This document shows, in pieces, positions 56,275-64,000 of a stretch of 64,000 nucleotides of DNA. A program made the position numbers and the translations under genes. Under the pieces are notes generated by a model, which saw only the letters and a list, made by a program, of their open reading frames with translations, was not told the origin of the DNA and ran no database searches. Position 1 is the first letter of the stretch, and each line of letters starts with the position of its first letter. Source of the stretch: Mauremys mutica (lineage: Eukaryota > Chordata > Testudines > Geoemydidae); the NCBI RefSeq assembly GCF_020497125.1, contig NC_059072.1, positions 77,569,697 through 77,633,696 on the forward strand. The letters run 5' to 3'.

Positions 56275-57350
56275 TCTGCTGTTCATGCATCTCCCCAGTC
56301 TAGGCCAAAGCTTTTCCCCTTTTCATACACGTTGTCCAGAGCACAGCATGCTCCCATGATATGGATTGCATAACATGTGCCGCAGGGGGAGGGATAGCTC
56401 AGTGGTTTGAGAATTAGCCTGCTAAACCCAGGATTGTGAGCTCAATCCTTGAGGGGACCACTTAGGGATCTAGGGCAAAAATCAGTACTTTGTCCTGCTA
56501 GTGAAAGCAGGGGACTGGACTTGATGACCTTTCAGGGTCCCTTCCAGCTCTATGAGATAGGTCCCTTCCAGCTCTATATATTATTAATGTCCAAATGGTT
56601 CTATAGGCATCCTGCATTGCTCAGGGTACAAATGAACCTTCTTCTGTCAGGGTTTCTCATGTCAGGGTACAGCTTCATGAGCCACAACAGTAGAGAGTAG
56701 TCTGGGCTTCCCAAAATAACAGTAGCACAGACACCCCCTTGACATCCTTCTCATCAGAAGAGAATACAATTCCAGCTGAAAAAAAGCTTTACAATACCTT
56801 GGCATCATGCAATCTGCCTGAGCAGCACACAAAGTTCTCTGTGGTTCATCAAAGCCTGCAGAGTGATGGAATAGTATCCTTTCTGCTTAACATTCATGTG
56901 TGCCATTGGGGGGAGGAGAGGCACACAGTCATCCAGGGCCTCAGCACAGTTTCAGAAGCCCATTCCCTCAAAGCCCACTACTACAGCAGGGACATTAGCA
57001 ATCTTCACCATCCAATCTTGGGTAAACTACAACAATTATTATATTGCAAACATCCATCACCGCAGCATCAAAAATTGACTTGTTGACAAACTGACTAGCC
57101 AGCAACCTGCAATAATCTGGGGTAGTCAGCTTCCAGATGGCAATAGCAACCTGTTTCCGGAATTCCGTGACTGGTCTCATCTAGGGCTCCTCACACAAAA
57201 CCAGTAAGGTTTCTTCATGTGGAAATCATGGGACCACGGCTGTTCATCCCAGATCTGCGTTACAATGTAGTCCCTCCACTCTGTGCTTGTGGTCCTAGTG
57301 CAGAACTGTTGGTCTGCATAGGGAGATTGCACACCTATGAAAGTCTGCAT
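56275..57350 (-). pseudogene. HARBI1-type transposase relic, split by a SINE
   Basis: Pieces in order on -: STEWRDYIVTQIWDEQPW (57270-57215), KQVAIAIWKLTTPDYCRLLA (~57150-57090), KGYYSITLQALMNHRE (~56880-56830), VILGSPDYSLLLWLMKLYP (~56720-56660) and ACCALDNVYEKGKSFGLDWG (~56365-56300). All match the transposase at 36917-38187. The second catalytic block is not recognisable. Stops and frameshifts throughout; the SINE lies between the last two pieces. Confidence 0.75.
56384..56587 (+). mobile_element. tRNA-derived SINE with CR1-like tail
   Basis: The head GGGATAGCTCAGTGGTTTGA is a polymerase III A box. TGTGAGCTCAATCCTTGAGG contains the B box. The body GATCTAGGGCAAAAATCAGT leads to the CR1-type tail GGACTGGACTTGATGACCTT and TCCCTTCCAGCTCTATGA. 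The last ~20 bp (GGTCCCTTCCAGCTCTAT) are duplicated. This layout is that of the chelonian tRNA/CR1-tail SINE. It is inserted in the Harbinger copy at 55060-57883. Confidence 0.85.
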
Positions 57351-57883
57351 TACACATTTGCAGTACTCCATCATGCCACCTACACGCTCTGTTCAGAAAA
57401 GCATGTCACCACCCTCTCAGGGCAACAAGCTATTGCCGAAAGACCCTCCACTGAGTCTTACCCTATATGTACCTCCTCTGCCCAAAATGACAACTGTATT
57501 AATATCAGCATTTCACAAAGCTCATCGTTCAGAGTGGGATCCATGACTTCCCACCAGTATGCATACAATGAACACAAGCAGAAGTTGTGTACTGTAATAA
57601 GTTGCCAGGCAAACACCACTTCTACCTGTGTGCCCAGACAGGAAAGTTCCCCCAGACTACACCATGAACGTTTGGAAGGGGTGGCTCCAACTAGCGCAGC
57701 AATAAGAACCAAGGGATATGCCCCCAGCATGCAAGCACCTCACTCAGGTCAATATTGTGACAAATGTTCATGCAGTAACTCACATATGGTTCAAGTTACC
57801 ATTTGCATGGCAGATGCTTTCATTTGAGCTCCGCTAGCTCAAGTGGAGGATTTTAAGGTAAATAGTGCAGTTAAAACAAGCCC

Positions 57884-58897
57884 ATGCTGCTTTACATTTG
57901 CAAAAGACAAGGGGATGGATACATAAATATCCAAAATGCTTCAACTATTAAAATCTAGCAGTTCTCACATTCAGGCCAGTGCCATGGGAATTATAACAAC
58001 AAGAAACAACCCATTGAGTCAATAGGACACCTTTCACAAACACTCAACACACTTTAAACAATAAGTGATAAGATTCTTATTTTTCAACTTCATGAATATT
58101 TCCCTCTGCATGATTTTCCTAAATAGCCAAACTAAAGTATTGGCTAAAAGAGGAAAGGAAGTAAACTGAGAACAAAAGAATGGAAAAGCAGAGAGAAAAC
58201 TGCCTGCTTCATATTAAAATGATCTAATTGCCACATAGCGTACTAGTACCAACATAATCCCCTGCGCAAATTTGTTAGTCTTTAAGGTGCCACAAGTACT
58301 CCTGTTCTTTTTAGTGGACTCGATGTTTCTTTTGAGAAAAATGAAGGATTTTTCAGAAGTTTGCAAACCTAATGCCATCAGAATGAATAGGCAGGCCCCT
58401 TTCAAACATACAACCATATTAGAGATTAGTATACTGAAGAAAAAGTTGCCAGCCACATCAGCTGCAAATGCAAATGTGGCAAAAAGATGGAATGTGACCT
58501 GTGACATGCTGAAAGTTCATTAGAATGGGTAATGCATGTTCTTTGTATAGAAGCACCTGATAGGAAACATCTGCCTCTTTCTCGGTCCCATAGAGACCTG
58601 CAGAATATCTTGACACAGACCTCTTTGAGCAAGGGTCATTTTTCGCATTAGCTTTACCAAGTTATGCTCAGAGTGCTCTTTAAATAAATGTTATATGGTG
58701 TCACTTGCTTAAAATAGAAAAAAAAAAGGGGAATTTAGTGAATGGTTCAGTATAGGGAAGACATCAACCTCTTTCAAGCCTAACTTTAAAGCTTTGGAAA
58801 TGTCATCACATGTAATAAAAATCAACGGACATGTATTCCTATTAGAGAAATAAAGTTTTATTCTTCACTTGTTCTTCTAGATTATTATCATAAACAG
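57884..58897. other. Unique DNA with a short PLE tail scrap
   Basis: Positions 58266-58313 carry CAAATTTGTTAGTCTTTAAG, then GTGCCACAAGTACTCCTGTT and CTTTTT. This is a PLE tail fragment ending at the same U-rich point as the short arms of the dimers. The rest shows nothing. Confidence 0.6.
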
Positions 58898-59248
58898 TTA
58901 GGGTATGTCTACAGTGGCAAAGTTACAGCACTGCTCAGAGAGCGCTGAAGGGAAACCACTGTTGTGTGTTCACATTGTCAGCTGCCAGTGCAATAGCATG
59001 TTCACACTTGCAGAACTTGCAGCGGTATTTGGAGTGGTGCAATCTGGGCAACTATCTCACAGAGCATTTCTTCTTCTGCCGCTAAGAGTTGTGGGAACAC
59101 AGAGGGGGTCGCGGGGCATCCTGGGTCCTGTCCCAATGCTCTGTGATTCATTGCTTTGCATCCCAGCAATCCCTGTGCTTCCATCCGCATTTGGCACCAT
59201 CTTTCAACTGTTTGTGTACTGCGCACTCTGCCTCTTTGGTCTGCAGGA

Positions 59249-60457
59249 ATGGATCCTGCACAGTTGACCAATATGCTACTTGCTCTCGCTAACATGTCAT
59301 GATGGCAGTGGAGTTAGCCCTTAAACTACAAAGGCAATAGGACATTGATCTCGCCACGCATGGTAGCTATGACATGAGATGGCTTATGGCATTCACAGAG
59401 GTGCTGACCGCAGTGGAACGCCGCTTTTACGCTCGGGAAATAAGCATTGAGTGGTGGGATCACATCGTCATGCACATCTGGGATGACAAGCAGTGGCTGC
59501 AGAACTTTCAGATGGGACTGTGTGATGAGCTTGCCCTAGCCCTATGGCGCAACGATGTGAGAATGAGAGCTGCCCTGCCGTTGGAGAAGCACATGGCGAT
59601 TGCACTGTGGAAGCTGGCTACTCCAGACTCCTACCGATCAGTAGCTAACCAGTTCAGAGTGGAAAAGTCGATCATTGGATGCATGTTGACAGAAGTGTGC
59701 AGGGCCATAAATCGCATCCTGCTCTGAAAAACCATGACTCTGGGAAACGTGTGTGACATTGTGGATGGCTTTACACAAATGAGCTTCCCTAACTGCGGAG
59801 GGGTGATAGATGGCACGCACATTCTAATTCTGGCACCAGATCACCTAGCCACCGAGTACATTAATTGGAAGGGGTATTTCTCTGTCGTTCTCCAGCTGCT
59901 TGTGGATCGCCATGGGTCTTTCACGGACATTAATGCAGGCTGGTCCAGAAAGGCGCATGATGCATGCATCTTTTGGAACACAGGCCTGTTCAGGAAGCTG
60001 CAAGCAGGGACTTGCTTTGTGGACCAGAAGATCACCATAGGGGAAGTCGAAATGCCCTTGTGATACTGGGAGACCCTGCCTACCCCTTAATGCTGTGGCT
60101 TATGAAGCCATACATGGAGAACCTTGACAGCTGAAAGGAGTGGTTCAACAACAGACTGAGCAAATGCAGAATGACTGTTGAGTGTGCTTTTGGCTGTTTA
60201 AAGGCCTGCTGGCACTGCCTTTATGGGAGGCTGGACCTGGCTGATGACACTATTCCTATGCTTATAGCCGTGTGCTGTACACTCCATAATATTTGTGAAG
60301 GGAAGGGTGAAAGCTTCACTCAGGGATAGACTGCTGAGGCTCAGCACCTAGAGGCTGAGTTTGAACAGCCAGAGACCAGGGCTATTAGAGGGGCACAGCG
60401 TGGGGCCATAAGGATCAGGGATGCCTTGAGGCAGCAATTTGAAGCTGAAAGCCACTA
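59249..60457 (+). pseudogene. HARBI1-type transposase, stops and frameshifts
   Basis: Begins MDPAQLTNMLLALANMS and then, in later frames, AVERRFYAREISIEWWDHIV, HMAIALWKLATPDSYRSVAN, FPNCGGVIDGTHILILAPDH, KAHDACIFWNTGLFRKLQAG, VILGDPAYPLMLWLMKPYM and MTVECAFGCLKACW. All three catalytic acidic residues (Asp in VIDGTH, Asp in AHDACIF, Glu in VECAFG) are still present. Stops occur at 59300, 59725-59727, ~60130 and 60326, with frame changes near 59370 and 60055. It ends with IRDALRQQFEAESH. Confidence 0.85.
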
Positions 60458-60769
60458 ATATTTGTAGCTATGCTTGGGAGTGCAATGCTTGTAATGCTAG
60501 GAGGTGATTGTGATTGGTGCAAATGATGCACTATGAAGTTTTAAGAAAATTGCCTGTTGCTTTACAGGGCTCTGTTTGCTTTCAGTTAATGGATGGTTAA
60601 AGATTTGTGTATGTCCAGGTATCATATGCAACCTTGTCCTTTGGAGTACAGTGCAATGGGCACTGTACTTCAGCAGGGCTAAACTGCAGAGGGATGGGAG
60701 TTAAGTGCAGTGGGTACTGGGAATCCGCTGGGCTGGACAGTGACGGGGCAGGAGTGGAATGCAGCAGGT

Positions 60770-62335
60770 ACAGACTGGAGCCAGGAAGTTGAAAAGACTA
60801 TGTTGGTGGTGTCTGCAAGAGAAAGAGTTTTGTGACAGTGGCTGCAGGGGAGGGCGGGCACGGAGCTGCTCGGTTTGCAGTGCTAGTAGAGCCTGGAGCG
60901 CGTCTGCTTGGTGCTCCATAATGCTTAAGAGCCGCTTGGTGGCTTCGTTCTGGCATGCCACGTTCTCCTTTCGGTTCCTCTTCTCGTTGTGCTGCCACTC
61001 CTTCAGTTCTTGTTCTTGGGCCACGGAGTGCATCATGACATCATGCAGAAAGTCTTCTTTAGTTCTTCATGGCTGCTTTCTAATTCTGCGCAGCCATTCA
61101 GCCAGCGATAGCAAAGAGGGAGGCTGGGCTCCCAAGGTTACATCTGTGAAGCCAAAATGCAACATTTTACAGAAGCAGTATTGTTTGCAACACAGAGACC
61201 ACTGATTCAGTGATTTAAAACACAGCCACTATTCACATACCTGTCACTAACTGGCTGACCCCAGGCAAGCACACATGAGCCACAAGACCCTCAAAACGGT
61301 GAGTAGCTGCAGGGGCAGGGTAAATCAGTGTTCTAGGACCATATTGTACACTTGGCACGTGGCTCTTGGGGAGAGCCAGCATTGTAGGGGCACCAAATAA
61401 TCATTTTCCACAGGCTGAGTTCATTATGGAAGATATCTCGCTGCTGATGTTGAACAGGGAATCAAGGGTCGGTCTTCTCCAAGACTGCAGCCCTTATGCA
61501 GCTCGCCTGTGTGCAGCAATGGTTCCCCCACTCCACCCCCAGTGACAGCAGAGTGGTGAGGGAAAGTTACTTTTAATGGGGCAAGAAACAAAGCATCTCT
61601 GCCAAAGAACCTGCAGCAGTGGATTGCCTAATTTCTCCATGAGAGTTTCATGGAGATCTGAGGAAGATTTCCGTGAAGTGAGGGAGTCAATCAACACCCT
61701 GTTCCGCCGCTCAGACTAGGCATGTGGTGGTATGCACATCATACAGACACAAGACTGCTTTCTGCAACTCTCCTGCCCCCAACTTCAGTGATTCCCAAAA
61801 TCAAAACCACTTAACCAGGGGCCTCCTCTCCTGTTTGCACTTCGCCAAGCTCTGATAGCTGTGACTGGCTAGCCTCCTCCAGGGTAGAGAAGAGCTCCTG
61901 TTTGCATGCATCTTTAACCTCCGAGTTGTCCTCTGCTCTGGGTCCCCCTCCTCCTAAACATCCTCATCCAAGATTTCCTCCTCCTGGCTCAGTCCACTCT
62001 CGACTGGCATGTGAGCCATCGAAGTATCCACAGTGGAGGTGGGGTCGCAACCGAGTATTGCGATCAGCTCTTAGTGGAAATGGCAGCTTGTGGGCACAGC
62101 ACTGGAGTGGCGGTTTGCCTCCCGCACCTTGTGGTAGGCGTTCTGCAGATGCTTCACTTTGACCCTGCACTGCAGTGTGTCCCAGTCATGGCCCCTTTCT
62201 GTCATGCATCATGAAATCTGTCCGTAGGTATCATAATTCATACAGCTGGAGCGCAGCTGGGACTGCACAGCCTCCTCTCCCCAAATGCTGATGAGGCCCA
62301 GCAGCTCAGCATTTCTCCAAGTGGGGAATCATCTG
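60770..62335 (-). pseudogene. Harbinger Myb/SANT-like gene relic, two exons
   Basis: Exon 1 (about 62335-61800) encodes [20 protein letters not shown], then MTERGHDWDTLQCRVKVKHL and NAYHKVREANRHSSAVPTSC: the trihelix domain with stops. Exon 2 (about 61135-60770) encodes QNEATKRLLSIMEHQADALQ and LLALQTEQL, the helical C-terminal part. A CTTCACAG acceptor precedes exon 2. A hAT MITE (62356-62617) is inserted near the start of exon 1. Confidence 0.75.
61240..61715 (+). pseudogene. Relic of the third Harbinger frame, in the Myb intron
   Basis: Exon A ends AHMSHKTLKT at a donor ACG|GTGAGT (61299). Exon B starts after TTTTCCACAG| (61413) and encodes ESRVGLLQDCSPYAARLCAA and MVPPL. It then has a stop, and later FSMRVSWRSEED. 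The match to the frame at 34796-35481 is PYAAMLVEAMVPLY against PYAARLCAAMVPPL, then RMSWRG against RVSWRS, plus the same splice layout. Both lie antisense in the Myb intron. Function unknown. Confidence 0.5.
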
Positions 62336-62355
62336 GTGCATGGAGCAGGCATGGC

Positions 62356-62617
62356 CAGGGGCGGCTCTAGGTATTTTGCCGCCCCAAGCACGGCAGGCAG
62401 GCTGCCTTCGGCGGCTTGCCTGCAGGAAGTCCCCGGTCCCGCGGATTTGGCAGCATGCCTGCGGGAGGTCCGCCAAAGCCGCGGGACCAGCGGACCCTCC
62501 GCAGGCATGCCGCTGAAGGCAACTTGCCTGCCGCCCTCACGGCGACCGGCAGAGCGCCCCCCGTGGCTTGCCGCCCCAGGCACGCGCTTGGCGTGCTGGT
62601 GCCTGGAGCCGCCCCTG
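62356..62617. mobile_element. 262-bp hAT MITE (GGGCCGGC family), perfect TSD
   Basis: Starts CAGGGGCGGCTCTAGG and ends CCTGGAGCCGCCCCTG. GGCATGGC flanks both sides (62348-62355, 62618-62625). Internal GCCGCCCCAAGCACG-type blocks near both ends match the 26512 copy. It lies inside the Harbinger copy at 58901-63023, so it inserted later. Confidence 0.92.
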
Positions 62618-63026
62618 GGCATGGCCACCTGGAAAAATGTGCTAAGACCACTGCATATGTCACCGAGCAAACAGGAAGGCGACTTTCAAAATTCCCAAGG
62701 AATTTAAGGGGTGGGGCTCACGGTTGGTCTCCTGAAGGCAGGGCAGTAGAGTTCAAACCAATGACCAGAGCGGTGAGAACAGGCATTGTGGGATACCTCC
62801 CGGAGGCCAATTGCAGTGCTGTAATCAACCAGGGTGTCTACACTGGCACCGCGTCGCTATAGCCCCGGCACAGAAAGCTGTACGCCTCTCGTTGGGGTGT
62901 TTTTTTTACAGCACTGCAACTGCAGTTTGTGTGCACTAAGTGGCTTGGCAGTGTGTAAACCTCAGGAGTTACAATGCAGAAAGCTGCTTTACTGTGCAGA
63001 AACTTGCCAGAGTAGACAAGGCCTTA

Positions 63027-64000
63027 GTTTTTTATTGGTCTCTAAGCCTCCAGGTTTCCAACAAACAAAACCGCCCTTTTTTCACTATGGATAGGCCAAA
63101 TCAGCTGTTTCACTACCTTTCATGGAACCATCGTTGACTGTCCTGCAGACTAGAGCAGAAAGTGGGTATGTATACCATAAGCAACTGAAACTGCAGGGAA
63201 AACTTACATGTGGAAAAAATAAGTACCTGAGCTGGAATGTTCAGACACAGGGGTCAATATACTCCTATTCTTATAAAAATTGACTCTTTAATGCCTCCTT
63301 TGGTCAGGACCTTGATTTGTCTAGATAAAAGCACTTCCTGCAGAGCATGGCTCCTTATCACTATCTAGGACTAGAGCTGACCAGAAAAAGTAAATCCCTT
63401 CCAAAAAATTCATGTTTTTGAAAATTTTTCACCCTGGACCATGACAAAATATCACAAGAAAGGGTTTCAAGAAAAAATTCCATCTCTAGAGCTCCAAAAT
63501 GGATTTTTCTTTTGGACTTCCCAGCTGCCCACCTCGAATGCTCTTGTAAATTTCACTTTCCACCTACAGCCTGGCAGGCAGATAGCCAGCTCGCTAGGGC
63601 ATTCAAAATTTCTTGGAAGAGGTAGGGTGACTGAGAACCCTGGGATCTCTGCTTCTCTGGCTCCAGAGGTGGTAAAAAGGCTCAGAAGCAGAATCAGGAA
63701 GCTCAGCTTTGGCAGCCCTCCTGGAAAACTTCTCAATTTCATTTTCTGTCAAGAAATTGAAGTTTTTCAGCAAACCTGAAATTTTCCTGTGGAAAATTAA
63801 AGTTGTGCACAAAAGGGCCTCTTTAAGTGGAAAAATCATTTTGACAAAAAGTTTCTGACTAGCGCTATATGGGACATTCATTCAGTGCTGACTAAAGCTA
63901 TTCAAATAGACCAGCCTACTCGGGTTCAAGTTCTAGTCAAACCCATGACAAATTATTCCAGGCATATGAGCTATGGCAGCCCTGGCCAATGCTGTTTTGT
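63027..64000. other. Unique DNA, nothing recognised
   Basis: Overlapping frames at 63441-63881 on both strands lack known motifs. Confidence 0.45.

Larger units (their letters stand above)
55060..57883 (+). mobile_element. PIF/Harbinger copy, heavily decayed, with SINE insertion
   Basis: The left end is GGGCTCGTCTTCACTGTAGC and the right end (on -) GGGCTTGTTTTAACTGCACT: diverged inverted termini. Gene order matches the copy at 33740: Myb-like relic on + at left, transposase relic on - at right. Flanks (ACA and ATG) no longer show a target duplication. A tRNA-SINE splits the transposase relic. No antisense third frame is recognisable in this copy. Confidence 0.75.
58901..63023 (-). mobile_element. 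PIF/Harbinger copy, decayed, three genes recognisable
   Basis: The left terminus is GGGTATGTCTACAGTGGCAA and the right (on -) GGCCTTGTCTACTCTGGCAA. TTA flanks both ends (58898-58900, 63024-63026), the classic Harbinger duplication. It is inverted relative to the copy at 33740: transposase on + at left, Myb-like gene on - at right, third frame on + within the Myb intron. A hAT MITE sits at 62356-62617. Confidence 0.88.

Noticed and set aside
57219..57827. 202-codon + frame
   Set aside because: Antisense to the Harbinger transposase relic. It has no domain of its own.

Overview
The window is vertebrate nuclear DNA, most likely from a turtle (Testudines). It is AT-rich and shows no host exon that I can support. 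It carries a tRNA-derived SINE with a CR1-like tail at 56384-56587, CR1 LINE 3' ends, many short hAT derivatives, Penelope-like retroelements (PLEs) and PIF/Harbinger DNA transposons. This mix fits chelonian genomes. The species cannot be told from the sequence alone. Every coding stretch I can support belongs to a mobile element.

Layout. 1-12000: an inverted PLE dimer (726-2250) with perfect 11-bp target duplications, a GC-rich hAT element (2355-2738), a Harbinger fragment (3825-4378), nested hAT elements (7068-8001 with 7151-7465 inside), and a PLE tail of a second family (10650-10820). 12000-33700: several hAT MITEs, many with identifiable 8-bp target duplications (14197, 16920, 19249, 20870, 26512), a second PLE palindrome (22688-22890), a 92-bp PLE mini-insertion (28491-28582), and CR1 and L2/MIR-like pieces in otherwise unique DNA. 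33740-38565: a long, GC-richer and fairly young Harbinger element. 40011-42199: a Penelope-like reverse transcriptase plus GIY-YIG endonuclease relic. 42513-55000: one hAT MITE, a third PLE palindrome (48151-48336), old SINE and LINE pieces, and long unique stretches. 55060-57883 and 58901-63023: two more Harbinger copies in advanced decay, one hit by a tRNA-SINE and one by a hAT MITE.

How the parts work together. The Harbinger at 33740-38565 has the expected convergent pair: a Myb/SANT (trihelix) DNA-binding protein on + (two exons, reading frame kept across the splice) and a HARBI1-type DDE transposase on - (338 codons open, with a frameshift and one stop upstream). Inside the Myb intron, on the opposite strand, lies a further two-exon reading frame with plausible splice sites and its own AATAAA. 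The decayed copy at 58901-63023 keeps a recognisable relative in the same place and orientation, so this looks like a third Harbinger gene. I regard it as the most interesting item here.

The PLE copies form a second theme. Three insertions are inverted dimers: one complete 3' end faces an inverted partner that lacks the last ~40-50 nt. Each is flanked by its own target duplication, so each looks like one integration event. Most tails keep a hammerhead-ribozyme-like core.
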